DNA of 64,000 nucleotides from Neoroseomonas marina (GTDB lineage Bacteria > Pseudomonadota > Alphaproteobacteria > Acetobacterales > Acetobacteraceae), in NCBI RefSeq assembly GCF_012927745.1, contig NZ_JABBKX010000001.1, forward strand, positions 930,001 through 994,000, written 5' to 3'. How positions within the stretch are numbered: the stretch's first letter is position 1; the number at the start of each line of letters is the position of its first letter. Under the pieces are notes generated by a model. It saw only the letters and a program-made list of their open reading frames with translations, did not search any database and was not told the DNA's origin. Below, piece after piece: positions 51,455 through 59,976 of this stretch. Position numbers and translations under genes: made by a program.

Positions 51455-51903
51455 CGCAGCACCAGCAGGCGGCTCGGCGCGCGCAGGCGCACGCGCAGGA
51501 CGGCGTGCTGGCGGAAGCGGCGCGCCAGCACGATGACGGGGCGCAGGTCGCCGAAGATCAGCAGGTGTTCCTCCGCCCACGCAGGGCGCGTCGCCCGACC
51601 GCGGCCGTCGAGAAACCGCAGCCCCGCGCGCCGCGCCAACACGCGCAGCCGGTCCAGCATCCGGTCATTCCAGCGGCGCGGCATCATCCGGCTGAGCGGA
51701 TTCCAGGCCCCGACGAAGGCCCCCTGGCGCACCCGCGGCGCCGCCAGCAGCGCATCCACCGCGCGCGACCCTCGCCCGAGCCGCGCCACCGCGCCCGCCG
51801 CCTCATAGGCGGTGATCCGCCAGCCCCGCGCGAGCCGCGGCCCGACCGGCAGCGGCGCCGCCGTCAGCACGCGGACATTCGGCAGGGCGCGGTCGGCATT
51901 CAC
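51451..51903 (-). CDS. DUF3293 domain protein
   Basis: 150 residues, ATG overlapping the rRNA methyltransferase stop (ATGA). The pattern WRITAYEAAG, FVGAWNPLSRMMPRRWNDRML, GLRFLDGRGRA, WAEEHLLIFG and ARRFRQHAVLRVRL fits DUF3293, a small family of unknown function (the A-W-N-P-x-S segment is its clearest mark). No membrane helix. It is the middle gene of a three-gene chain with four-base overlaps. Confidence 0.78.
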   Translation of the reverse strand: MNADRALPNVRVLTAAPLPVGPRLARGWRITAYEAAGAVARLGRGSRAVDALLAAPRVRQGAFVGAWNPLSRMMPRRWNDRMLDRLRVLARRAGLRFLDGRGRATRPAWAEEHLLIFGDLRPVIVLARRFRQHAVLRVRLRAPSRLLVLR

Positions 51904-53093
51904 GGCAGGTGCAGCAGCATGCCCTTGAGGTACTGGCTTTCCGGCAGCATCGGATGCAGCGGATGGTCGGGCCCGGCGCCACCCATGTGCAGGATCCGCG
52001 CCTCCCGCCGCGCGCGATGCACGCCCCAGGCGACCGCATCGGCGAATTCGCCCGGCGCGACGTGGTGCGAGCAGGAGGCGATGAAGAGGAAGCCACCGCG
52101 CTCGACCAGCCCCGCCGCGATGCGCGCGAGCTTGCCATAGGCCCGCAGCGCCGCCGGCTGGTCCTTGCGCGTCTTGGCGAAGGCCGGCGGATCGGTAATC
52201 ACCACGCCGAAGCGCTGCCCGGCACCGAGCATGCGCTCGAGCGTCTCCATCGCCTCGCCGCGCTGCGTCGTCACGCGATCGGCGACGCCGTTCATTGCCG
52301 CGGCCTCCTTCGCCGTCGCCAACGCATGCTCGCTACGGTCGAGCAGCGTGACCCGCGTCGCCCCCGCCACGGCACAGCCGATGCCGAAGCCGCCGGTGTG
52401 GCAGAAGGCGTCGAGCACCGCCGCACCCGTGGCCAGCCTGGCGACGCGCGCGCGGTGCTCGCGCTGGTCGAAGAACCAGCCGGTCTTCTGGCCGCCCAGC
52501 AGGTCGACGGGGAAACGCAGCCCGTTCTCCTCCACCGTCGCGCCGGCGGCATCGCCGGCAAGAAGGCGCACCTCCTCCTGCAACCCCTCGAGCGCGCGCA
52601 CCCCGGCGTCGTTGCGGGCGACGATGCCGCGCGGGGCGATCAGCGCCGTCAGCGCCTCGACGATCATCGGCGTCGCGGCGTCCATGCCGGCGGTGTTCGC
52701 CTGCAACGCAACGACGTCCCCGTAGCGGTCCACCACCAGGCCGGGCAGGCCGTCCGCCTCGGCGTGGATCAGCCGGTATTGCGGCCGGTCGAACAGGCGG
52801 TCGCGCAGCGCCAGTGCCTCGGCCAGCCGCGCGCGGTACCAGGCGCCGTCGCAGGGCGCGGCGGGATCGGGGTCGAGCCGCCGGGCCGCGATCAGCGAAT
52901 GCGGGTTGAAGTGCCAGGCGCCGTGCTTCACCCCGTCATCGCCTTCCAGGCGCACGACGCTGCCGGGCGGCAGGGCCTTCGTGGCCGGGGTCATCGCGAT
53001 CTCGTTGGAGAAGGCCCAGGGGTGGCCACCCTTCACGCGGCGGTCGCGGCCGGGCAGCAGGCGGATCAGCGGTCGGTCTTGCGTTGCGGTCAT
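51900..53093 (-). CDS. Class I SAM-dependent rRNA methyltransferase (RlmI-like)
   Basis: 397 residues from the ATG at 53093 (an ATG at 53108 is the alternative; neither has a clear ribosome-binding site). An N-terminal PUA domain (about 1-75; LIRLLPGRDRRVKGGHPWAFSNEI) precedes a Rossmann methyltransferase with LLGGQKTGWFFDQREHR, motif I VLDAFCHTGGFGIGCAV, VTLLDRSEHAL and the catalytic motif VVITDPPAFAKTRKDQ, then FIASCSHHV. This is the RlmI family that makes 5-methylcytosine in 23S rRNA; the exact site here is inferred. Divergent from panC. Confidence 0.92.
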   Translation of the reverse strand: MTATQDRPLIRLLPGRDRRVKGGHPWAFSNEIAMTPATKALPPGSVVRLEGDDGVKHGAWHFNPHSLIAARRLDPDPAAPCDGAWYRARLAEALALRDRLFDRPQYRLIHAEADGLPGLVVDRYGDVVALQANTAGMDAATPMIVEALTALIAPRGIVARNDAGVRALEGLQEEVRLLAGDAAGATVEENGLRFPVDLLGGQKTGWFFDQREHRARVARLATGAAVLDAFCHTGGFGIGCAVAGATRVTLLDRSEHALATAKEAAAMNGVADRVTTQRGEAMETLERMLGAGQRFGVVITDPPAFAKTRKDQPAALRAYGKLARIAAGLVERGGFLFIASCSHHVAPGEFADAVAWGVHRARREARILHMGGAGPDHPLHPMLPESQYLKGMLLHLP

Positions 53094-53155
53094 GGCATGG
53101 CGGACCATGCCGAGACGCGGCTTGCCCGTCCATGCATGCCCGCTAGGGTGCCGCC

Positions 53156-54001
53156 ATGCAGATCTGCCGGGACCTGCCCTCGCTCCGCGCCGCCACCGCT
53201 GCCTTGCGCGCGGATGGCCAGCGCCTTGCCATCGTGCCGACCATGGGGGCCCTGCATGACGGGCACCTCGCGCTGGTTGCCGCCGCGCGTGCCGCGGGGG
53301 CCGATGCGGTGTCGGCGTCGATTTTCGTCAATCCGCTGCAGTTCAACGCCAATGAGGATCTGTCGCGCTACCCGCGCGACGAGGCGGGGGATCTGGCGAA
53401 GCTGAAGGCCGCGGGCTGCGACCTGGTCTGGATGCCGCCGGTCGAGGCGATGTACCCGCCGGGCAGCGCCACGGTGATCGAGGTCGGCGGGCCGAGCGCC
53501 GGCTGGGAGGGCGACGCCCGCCCAGGCCATTTCCGCGGCGTCGCGACGGTCTGCTGCAAGCTGTTCCAGCAATCCCAGGCCGAGATCGCCGCCTTCGGCG
53601 AGAAGGACTGGCAGCAGTTGCAGGTCGTCACGCGCATGGTCGCGGACCTCGATATCCCGATCCGCATCCTGCCGGTGGCGACCGTGCGGGAGGCGGATGG
53701 GCTCGCCATGTCCTCGCGCAACCGGTTCCTCTCGGCAGAGGAGCGGGCGACGGCACCGGTGCTGCTGCGCGTCATGACCGCGGCGGCGACGGCCATCGCG
53801 GGCGGCGCGGCGGTGGCGGCGGCACTCGATGACGGGCTCGCGCGGCTGCGCGCGGCAGGCTTCGAGCCGGACTACCTCGCGCTGGTCGAGGCCGAGACGC
53901 TGAAGCCGCTGACCGCGCGACGCGCGGACGGACCGATGCGGCTGGTCGCCGCCGCGCGGCTCGGCACCGTTCGGCTGCTGGACAACATCCCGGTCGGCTG
54001 A
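53156..54001 (+). CDS. panC: Pantothenate synthetase
   Basis: 281 residues, full length. Condenses D-pantoate and beta-alanine with ATP. The HIGH-like site is VPTMGALHDGHLALVAAAR (near 23), followed by SIFVNPLQFNANEDLSRYPR, GHFRGVATVCCKLFQ, AAFGEKDWQQLQVV and LAMSSRNRFLSAEER, all family signatures. No panB is adjacent. Only 62 bases separate it from the divergent methyltransferase gene, so its promoter must lie within or over that gene's 5' end; no clear Shine-Dalgarno sequence is seen (TAGGGTGCCGCC). Confidence 0.96.
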   Translation: MQICRDLPSLRAATAALRADGQRLAIVPTMGALHDGHLALVAAARAAGADAVSASIFVNPLQFNANEDLSRYPRDEAGDLAKLKAAGCDLVWMPPVEAMYPPGSATVIEVGGPSAGWEGDARPGHFRGVATVCCKLFQQSQAEIAAFGEKDWQQLQVVTRMVADLDIPIRILPVATVREADGLAMSSRNRFLSAEERATAPVLLRVMTAAATAIAGGAAVAAALDDGLARLRAAGFEPDYLALVEAETLKPLTARRADGPMRLVAAARLGTVRLLDNIPVG

Positions 54002-54072
54002 ACCTGGAGCCGGCTCCGTGCGCCATGGCTCACGGCAACGCCTCCAGGTACTTGTTTTCGCGAGCATCTTCA

Positions 54073-54100
54073 CCCGATCAGGCGATTCCACCTGATCGGG
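54073..54100. terminator. Inverted repeat between convergent panC and the EamA gene
   Basis: CCCGATCAGG (54073-54082) and CCTGATCGGG (54091-54100) form a perfect 10-base stem with loop CGATTCCA. It sits between convergent stops and may terminate from both sides, though no T-run follows. The right flank continues ATCTGCTCTAG up to the stop of the EamA gene. A related fragment in reverse, TTAGAGCAGATCGGG, lies at 39003. Confidence 0.5.
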
Positions 54101-54107
54101 ATCTGCT

Positions 54108-54995
54108 CTAGCCGCGCACCGCGAAGGCGACGCCGGACAGCGTCAGGGCGAGCGCCGTCGCCTCCCGCCAGCCGAAGGGCTCGCCGAGGAAGATCGCCGC
54201 GCTCGCCACGCCCACCATCGGCGTCAGCAGCGTGCCGAGGGAGGCGACCGAGGCCGGCAGCCGCCCCAACGCGGCGAACCAGGACAGATAGCAGAGGCCG
54301 AGGGCGAAGACCCCGCCATAGGCAATCAGCGCCCAGCCGCCCGCCGACAGTTCGCCCAACGCCGGCGGGTCGACGAGCAGCGCCGCGAGCGCGAGCGGCG
54401 CGATTCCGAGCCCCACCTGCCACACCGCCGAACTGACCGGCGGCAAGCCCAGCGGCCAGCGCTTCGTCACCACCGTGCCGAGCGAGAACAGGATCGCCGA
54501 ACCGAGCCCGAAGGCGACGCCCGGCAGCTTCGCGAGGCCGACGTCGAGTCCCCGCCCGAGCACCAGCAGCACCAGGCCCGACAATGCCAAGGACATGCCG
54601 AGAAGCCGTGCCGGCCCGGGCTTCTCCCCCAGCACCGCCCAGGCCATCAGGGAGGCCCAGACCGGCATGGTGTAGCAGACGATGGTCGCCTCGGCCGCCG
54701 CCAGCCAGAGCAGCGAGAAGGAAGCGAGCCCCATCCAGGCGGTCACGTTCAGCGCCGAGACGAGCAGCAGCCGCGGCCAAAGCCGCAACGGGACGGCGAG
54801 GCTCTCCCGCCGCCACACCGCCACGGCGGCCAGCACGAGGAAGCCGAGCGCGCCCGAGGTCGCGCGCGTCGAGAGCACCGGCAGGTCCGCCAGCAGCACC
54901 TTCATGGCCGGCCAGTTCAGGCCCCAGCCGATCGTGGTTCCCAGCAGCAGCACGAGGCCGGTCGCATCCGGCCGGCGTGCCGGGGGCTGGGTCAA
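54108..54995 (-). CDS. DMT/EamA family transporter
   Basis: 295 residues with ten hydrophobic helices in two EamA repeats (GLVLLLGTTIGWGLNWPAMKVLL at the start, and the second repeat near VAFGLGSAILFSLGTVVTKRW). A drug/metabolite exporter-type permease of the inner membrane; the substrate cannot be read from the sequence. Its ATG overlaps the stop of the class II aldolase gene (ATGA), so the two are translationally coupled and the transporter might move a product or substrate of that enzyme. That link is inference. Confidence 0.9.
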   Translation of the reverse strand: MTQPPARRPDATGLVLLLGTTIGWGLNWPAMKVLLADLPVLSTRATSGALGFLVLAAVAVWRRESLAVPLRLWPRLLLVSALNVTAWMGLASFSLLWLAAAEATIVCYTMPVWASLMAWAVLGEKPGPARLLGMSLALSGLVLLVLGRGLDVGLAKLPGVAFGLGSAILFSLGTVVTKRWPLGLPPVSSAVWQVGLGIAPLALAALLVDPPALGELSAGGWALIAYGGVFALGLCYLSWFAALGRLPASVASLGTLLTPMVGVASAAIFLGEPFGWREATALALTLSGVAFAVRG

Positions 54996-55780
54996 TGCAT
55001 GAAGTCCGGTTCTTCGCGCGCCAGGATGCGCTTCACGCTCTCGAGATGCAGACGCGCGCTCTCGCGGTCGCCCTCGCGCATCTGTTCGTAGGTGCGCCGC
55101 GCCATCTCCGGCGGCACGACCTTGAGCGGCCGGCCCATGGTCATCGCCATGCGCTGCACCTCGGCCGCGCGCTCGAGGTAGTAGAGGTCGTCCCAGGCCT
55201 CGGCCACGGTCGGCCCAACCACCATCACGCCGTGGTTCTTCATGAAGACGATGTCGGCATCGCCGATGCTGGCGGCGATCCGGTCGCCTTCCGTCTCGTC
55301 CAGGGCAAGGCCGCCATATTCCTCGTCCACCACGGTGCGGCCGTAGAACTTCAGCGCGGTCTGCCCGGCCCAGGCCAGCGGCGGGCCTTCCAGCATGGCG
55401 AGCGCCGTCGCGTTCGGCATATGCGTGTGGAAGGCGGCCTTGGCGCGCAGCAGGTTCTTGTGCACGCGGGCATGGATGAAGAAGGCGGTGGCCTCGGGCA
55501 CGCCCTCGCCGGCCACCACGTTGCCGGCGAAGTCGCAGACCAGCAGGCGGGAGGCCGTGATCTCGCTGAAGGCCCAGCCGTAGGGGTTCACCAGGAACAG
55601 GTCGTCGCGCCCCGGCACCACGAAGGAGAAGTGGTTGCAGATCCCCTCATGCATGCCGAGCCGCGCGGCCATCCGGAAGCAGGCCGCGAGATCCACCCGC
55701 GCCTGGCGCACCGCATCGGCGTCGAGCTCGGTGTTGCGCAGGATGGCGGGCGCGGACGGCGCGCCGAGGGCATGGGCCAT
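54992..55780 (-). CDS. Class II aldolase/adducin family protein
   Basis: 262 residues from the ATG at 55780 (GGGAG upstream). A zinc-dependent aldolase-fold protein. Family marks are CFRMAARLGMHEGICNHFSFVVPG, LFLVNPYGWAFSEI, then the zinc histidines in AAFHTHMPNATAL, and FMKNHGVMVVGPTVAEAW. The N-H-F-S form at the first motif and the length resemble the decarboxylase/aldolase subgroup with unknown substrates rather than fuculose aldolase. Coupled to the EamA transporter gene. A longer frame to 56326 runs antisense to the next gene and is rejected. Confidence 0.9.
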   Translation of the reverse strand: MAHALGAPSAPAILRNTELDADAVRQARVDLAACFRMAARLGMHEGICNHFSFVVPGRDDLFLVNPYGWAFSEITASRLLVCDFAGNVVAGEGVPEATAFFIHARVHKNLLRAKAAFHTHMPNATALAMLEGPPLAWAGQTALKFYGRTVVDEEYGGLALDETEGDRIAASIGDADIVFMKNHGVMVVGPTVAEAWDDLYYLERAAEVQRMAMTMGRPLKVVPPEMARRTYEQMREGDRESARLHLESVKRILAREEPDFMH

Positions 55781-55859
55781 GGTGGTACTCCCGGATCGAG
55801 GCGGCGAAGGTTCCTCCAGCCCGCCTGGCCCGGCAAGATGCGCGAAAGGGAGGGAAGCC

Positions 55860-56627
55860 ATGCATCGCCGCGTGTTCTTCGCCGCGCTCGCCGCGCCGGG
55901 GGCGCTCCGCGCGCAGGAGGTGGCGCCGCTCAGGGTCTTGGCGACGGGCGCCGTCTCGGCCTCGGCACGCGACCTGGCCCAGGGGTTCACGGCGCGGACC
56001 GGTCGGGCGGTGGTCGTCGCCACCGCCAATGCGGGCCTCGCCGCGCGCCGCCTGCGCGAGGGCGAGGCAGCCGACCTGATGCTGAACAGCGCCGAGCAGG
56101 TGGCGCGGCTGACGGCGGACGGCCTGCTGGACGGCGCCACCCTGCGGGAACTGGGCCGGATGCTGATCGGCGCCGCGGTGCGCGACGGCGCGCCGCGCCC
56201 GGACATCTCGACCGACGCGGCACTGCGCGCGGCGATCCTCGCCGCGCCGATGATCGCGCATTCCGATCCTTCGACCGGCGCGACGGCCGGCACGCATGCC
56301 GCGCGGCTGATCGAACGGCTGGGCATCGCCGATCAGATGCGGCCGCGCACGCTGGTCTTCCCGGGCGGGGGTGCGGCGGTGCAGTCGGTCGCCGATGGCC
56401 GCGCGGCACTCGCGATCTCCCAGGTCAGCGAGATCGTCGAGGTGCCGGGCGTCGCCTTCCTCGGCCCGCTGCCGGACAGCGCGCAGCTCGTGACGCCCTA
56501 TCTCGGCGCGGTGACGTCGCGCGCGGCGGAGCGCGAGGTCGCGCTGGCCTTCCTGCAGGAGCTGACCGGCCCGGCTGGGCGCGCGCGGTTCCGCGCCGCG
56601 GGCTTCGCAACCGACCCGACCCCCTAG
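55860..56627 (+). CDS. Orphan periplasmic solute-binding protein (ModA-like type 2)
   Basis: 255 residues from the ATG at 55860 (AAAGGGAGGGAAG upstream). A signal peptide (MHRRVFFAALAAPGALRAQ) precedes a type 2 periplasmic binding fold: PLRVLATGAVSASARDLAQGFTARTG, VVVATANAGLAARRLREGEAADLML, then GATAGTHAARLIERLGI and VADGRAALAISQVSEIVEVPG. This is the molybdate/tungstate-like SBP_bac_11 pattern. No permease or ATPase is nearby, so it is either an orphan receptor or works with a distant transporter. The ligand is unknown. Confidence 0.84.
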   Translation: MHRRVFFAALAAPGALRAQEVAPLRVLATGAVSASARDLAQGFTARTGRAVVVATANAGLAARRLREGEAADLMLNSAEQVARLTADGLLDGATLRELGRMLIGAAVRDGAPRPDISTDAALRAAILAAPMIAHSDPSTGATAGTHAARLIERLGIADQMRPRTLVFPGGGAAVQSVADGRAALAISQVSEIVEVPGVAFLGPLPDSAQLVTPYLGAVTSRAAEREVALAFLQELTGPAGRARFRAAGFATDPTP

Positions 56628-56690
56628 CCTCGCGCCGCGCGCATGGCATCATGCGCGCCAACAACGACCAAGGTTGGGAGTGAAACGAGA

Positions 56691-57911
56691 ATGAACCGCC
56701 GGCACCTCCTGGGCGGCGCGGCCGCCCTGCCGCTTGCCGCCATCCGTCCGTCTGTCGGGCGCGCCCAGTCCGGGATCTCGGACGGCGTCGTGAAGATCGG
56801 CGTGCTGGACGACATGTCAGGCGTCTTCGCCGACCAGCAGGGCATGGGCGACGTCGTCTCCGCGCGCATGGCGGTCGAGGATTTCGGCGGCCGCGTGAAC
56901 GGCATGCCGATCGAGCTGGTCTATGGCGACCTGCAGAACCGGCCCGATGTCGGCCTGTCCATCGCGCGCCGCTGGTACGACCAGGAAAAGGTCGATGCCA
57001 TCTTCGGCCTGGGCAATTCGGCGGTCGCGCTCGCGGTGCAGAACCTGGCGCGCGAGAAGCAGAAGATCGACGTCGTCGTCGCGGCCGGCACGACCGACCT
57101 GACGGGGAAGGATTGCTCGCCCTATGGCGTGCACTGGACCTACGACAACTACGCGCTGTCGCGCGGCACCGTGGGCGCGGTGATGCAGGGCGGCGGACGG
57201 CGCTGGTACTTCATCACCTCCGACTACGCCTTCGGCCATTCCCTGGAAGCCAATGCGGTCGCTGTGATCCGCCAGCTCGGCGGCCAGGTGGTCGGCAGCT
57301 CGCGCGCGCCGCTGGGGGAGACGGACTATTCCTCGCACCTGGTGCGCGCAGCCGGGTCGGGGGCGAACGTCGTCGGCATCGCGGCGGCCGGGACGGACTT
57401 CATCAACATCGTGAAGCAGATGGGCGAGTTCGGGCTGAACCGTCGCGGCATCCAGCCGGCGGCGCTGCTCTGCCTGCTGACGAACATCAAGGCGATCGGG
57501 CTCGACACCGCGCAGGGCATGGTCTTCACCGAGGCCTATTACTGGGACCAGAACGACCAGACCCGCGCCTTCGCGCAGCGCTTCCAGCGCATCCATGGCC
57601 GCCCGCCGACGATGTTCCAGGCGAGCATGTGGGGCGCGGTGACGCATTACCTGAAGGCGGTGCAGGCGGCCGGGACGGATGCATCCGAACCCGTGATGGC
57701 GAAGATGCGCGAGACGCCGATCAACGACTTCATGACGACCAACGGCACCATCCGCGCCGATGGCCGCGTCATCCGCGACATGTACCTGATGCGCGCCAAG
57801 CAGCCGTCCCAGGCGCGCGGCGAATGGGACCTGCTGGAGGTCGCGCAGACCATTCCGGGCAACGAGGCCTACCGACCGCTCGCGGAAGGCGGCTGCCCCC
57901 TCGTGCGCTGA
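56691..57911 (+). CDS. LivK-type ABC transporter substrate-binding protein
   Basis: 406 residues from the ATG at 56691. A twin-arginine-like signal (MNRRHLLGGAAALPLAAIRPSVGRAQ) is followed by a type 1 periplasmic fold: GVVKIGVLDDMSGVFADQQG, ARMAVEDFGGRVNGMPIELVYGD, DAIFGLGNSAVALAVQNLA, RRWYFITSDYAFGHSLEANA and GVHWTYDNYALSRGTVGAVM. Such proteins bind branched-chain amino acids, amides or aromatic acids. No liv permease genes are near. It faces a CaiB-type CoA-transferase gene on the other strand, which may hint at a carboxylic acid ligand; that is inference. Confidence 0.91.
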   Translation: MNRRHLLGGAAALPLAAIRPSVGRAQSGISDGVVKIGVLDDMSGVFADQQGMGDVVSARMAVEDFGGRVNGMPIELVYGDLQNRPDVGLSIARRWYDQEKVDAIFGLGNSAVALAVQNLAREKQKIDVVVAAGTTDLTGKDCSPYGVHWTYDNYALSRGTVGAVMQGGGRRWYFITSDYAFGHSLEANAVAVIRQLGGQVVGSSRAPLGETDYSSHLVRAAGSGANVVGIAAAGTDFINIVKQMGEFGLNRRGIQPAALLCLLTNIKAIGLDTAQGMVFTEAYYWDQNDQTRAFAQRFQRIHGRPPTMFQASMWGAVTHYLKAVQAAGTDASEPVMAKMRETPINDFMTTNGTIRADGRVIRDMYLMRAKQPSQARGEWDLLEVAQTIPGNEAYRPLAEGGCPLVR

Positions 57912-57923
57912 CCCGCCTCGGGT

Positions 57924-59132
57924 TCAGACGACGCCGGCGGCTTTCGCGGCGGCGATCTCCGCCGCATCCATGCCGGCGAAGTCGGCGAGCACCTCCTCGG
58001 TATCCCCGCCCGGCGCGGGGATACCGTGTCGATAGGTCACGGGCGTCGCGGACAGCCGCAGCGGGGAGGCCGGCACGCGCACCTTGCCCGCCGCGTGGTG
58101 CGGCACGTCGATGATCATCCCGCGCGCCTGGATGTGCGGATCGGCCTCGACATCGGCGGCGGTGTTGATCGGGCCGGAGGTGATCTTCGCTTCTTCCAGC
58201 TTCGCGAGCCATTCGGCGCGCGGGCGCGTCTTCAGCAGCGTGCGCATGCGATCGAGGAGCGCGGCGCGGTGTTCGACGCGGTCGCGCGCACGCTTGAAGC
58301 GCGGATCGTCCGACCATTCCGGATGGCCGAGCGCGGCTGCGAGCCGGACGAATTCCCGGTCGTTCAGCACACCGATGACGAAGCGGCCGTCCGATCCCTC
58401 GAAGACGCCATAGGGCACGGCGACCGGGCTGTCGTTGCCGCTGCGCGGCACCAGGCGCCCGGTGTTCAGCCAGGAGGAGTTCGGCGCCTGGATCAGCGAC
58501 ATCATCGTTTCGAACAGGGAGACCTCGACATACTGCCCCTCCCCCGTCGCGTCGCGGTGGCGGAGCGCGGCGAGGATCGAGACCGCCGCGGCGAAGCCCG
58601 TGAACATGTCCGCGACCGGCACGCCGACGCGCTGCGGCCCGCCGCCCGGCGCGCCATCGGCCTCGCCCGTCACCTCCATCAGCCCCGCCATGGCCTGGGC
58701 GACGAAGTCGTAGCCCGATCGCCCGGCATAGGGTCCCGTCTGCCCGAAGCCGGTGACCGAGCAATAGATCAGCCGCGGATTGACCGCGCGCAGTTCCTCC
58801 CAGCCGAGGCCGTAGCGCGCGAGGGTGCCGGGGCGGAAATTCTCGATCAGCACATCGGCGTTGGCGACCATACGCTTGAGGATCGCCGCTCCCTCGGGCT
58901 TGGCGAAATCCACCGAGACGGACCGCTTGTTGCGGTTGAGCGTGACGAAATACGCGCTGTCGTCGCTGCCCTTGATGAAGGGGGGCCCCAGCGCGCGCAG
59001 ATCGTCACCGTCGCCCCGCCGTTCGACCTTCGCGACATCGGCGCCGAGATCGCCGAGCATTTGCGCGCAGAGCGGACCCGCCACCACCCGCGTCAGGTCC
59101 ACCACGCGCACGCCGTCGAGAGCCCCGGCCAT
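57924..59132 (-). CDS. CaiB/BaiF family (class III) CoA-transferase
   Basis: 402 residues from the ATG at 59132 (GGAGGACAC upstream). Transfers CoA between carboxylic acids. Family marks: LDGVRVVDLTRVVAGPLCAQMLGDLGADVAKVE (quoted in part: VVDLTRVVAGPLCAQMLGDL), SYFVTLNRNKRSVSVDF-like AYFVTLNRNKRSVSVDF, ENFRPGTLARYGLG, the catalytic Asp in SGYDFVAQAMAGLM, and GPINTAADVEADPHIQARGM. The acyl groups cannot be predicted. It sits convergent with the LivK-type gene and just upstream, on the same strand direction, of nothing obviously co-transcribed. Confidence 0.93.
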   Translation of the reverse strand: MAGALDGVRVVDLTRVVAGPLCAQMLGDLGADVAKVERRGDGDDLRALGPPFIKGSDDSAYFVTLNRNKRSVSVDFAKPEGAAILKRMVANADVLIENFRPGTLARYGLGWEELRAVNPRLIYCSVTGFGQTGPYAGRSGYDFVAQAMAGLMEVTGEADGAPGGGPQRVGVPVADMFTGFAAAVSILAALRHRDATGEGQYVEVSLFETMMSLIQAPNSSWLNTGRLVPRSGNDSPVAVPYGVFEGSDGRFVIGVLNDREFVRLAAALGHPEWSDDPRFKRARDRVEHRAALLDRMRTLLKTRPRAEWLAKLEEAKITSGPINTAADVEADPHIQARGMIIDVPHHAAGKVRVPASPLRLSATPVTYRHGIPAPGGDTEEVLADFAGMDAAEIAAAKAAGVV

Positions 59133-59252
59133 GTGTCCTCCGCCACGTTTCCTCGCGCGGAAGGTGGCGCAGGTCGCGGCGCGCGAAAAGGTCATCCGGC
59201 GCGTGACCTTGGTTCTGGACGCCCCCGGGCGGGCTGTGCTGCCCTGCGCGCC

Positions 59253-59975
59253 ATGATCCGCCGCCTGCTCATCACCGCACTTCTCGCCCTGCCGCTGCCG
59301 GCCTTCGCGCAGACCGGGCCGTCCTTCGACTGCAGCCGCGCCCGCGCCTGGGACGAGCGCAGCATCTGCGCCTCCGGGGACCTCGCCGCGCTGGACCGCC
59401 AGATCGCGGCAGCATGGCGCACCGTGACCGGGCGGGCGTCGGAGGAGGAACGCGCCAGGCTGCAGGCGGACCAGCGCGCCTGGCTGACCCAGCGGCGCGC
59501 CTGCCAGGGGCCGGTGGAACGCGAGGCGGTGTCCTGCCTGCGACGCAGCATGCAGGCGCGCGCGCGGGACCTCGATGCCTTGGCGCAGGGGGGCGGCGCT
59601 TCGGCGTCCGCCTCCGCCCTGCCATCGGCGAAGCCCGCCGCCGCCCCGGTGCCGCCGCCGGCCGCCTTGCGAGCGACGGATTGCGCGGCACCCGCCGGCT
59701 GGGCGCAGCAGCGCATCTGCGCCGTGCCCGGCATGCGGGCGCTGGATGCGGCCGTGGTGCAGGACGTGCAGACGGCGCGCGCGCGCTTCGCCCTCGATCC
59801 CGCCGTGCGCGCGGAGATCGAGGCGTCGGTCGTCCGCTACCTCAGCGACCGCGAGGCCTGCCAGCGCGCCGCCGGCCGCGTGCCGGTGGACTGCCTGCAG
59901 GAGACCATGGAGGACATGCAGGCGGCGCTACGGCGGCGCATGGCGGTTGCCTCCGCGACGACGCGGGTGCCCTAG
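59253..59975 (+). CDS. Secreted LprI-like protein with an internal duplication
   Basis: 240 residues from the ATG at 59253. A signal peptide (MIRRLLITALLALPLPAFAQ) precedes two similar units: FDCSRARAWDERSICASGDL...LDRQIAAAW and, after an Ala/Pro linker (SALPSAKPAAAPVPPPAAL), TDCAAPAGWAQQRICAVPGM...LDAAVVQDV. Each has a Cys pair about 12 residues apart followed by further cysteines (QRRACQGPVEREAVSCLRR; DREACQRAAGRVPVDCLQE). This is the DUF1311/LprI pattern, which in some species inhibits lysozyme. Role here by analogy only. Its stop is one base from the convergent ligase gene. Confidence 0.8.
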   Translation: MIRRLLITALLALPLPAFAQTGPSFDCSRARAWDERSICASGDLAALDRQIAAAWRTVTGRASEEERARLQADQRAWLTQRRACQGPVEREAVSCLRRSMQARARDLDALAQGGGASASASALPSAKPAAAPVPPPAALRATDCAAPAGWAQQRICAVPGMRALDAAVVQDVQTARARFALDPAVRAEIEASVVRYLSDREACQRAAGRVPVDCLQETMEDMQAALRRRMAVASATTRVP

Positions 59976-59976
59976 A

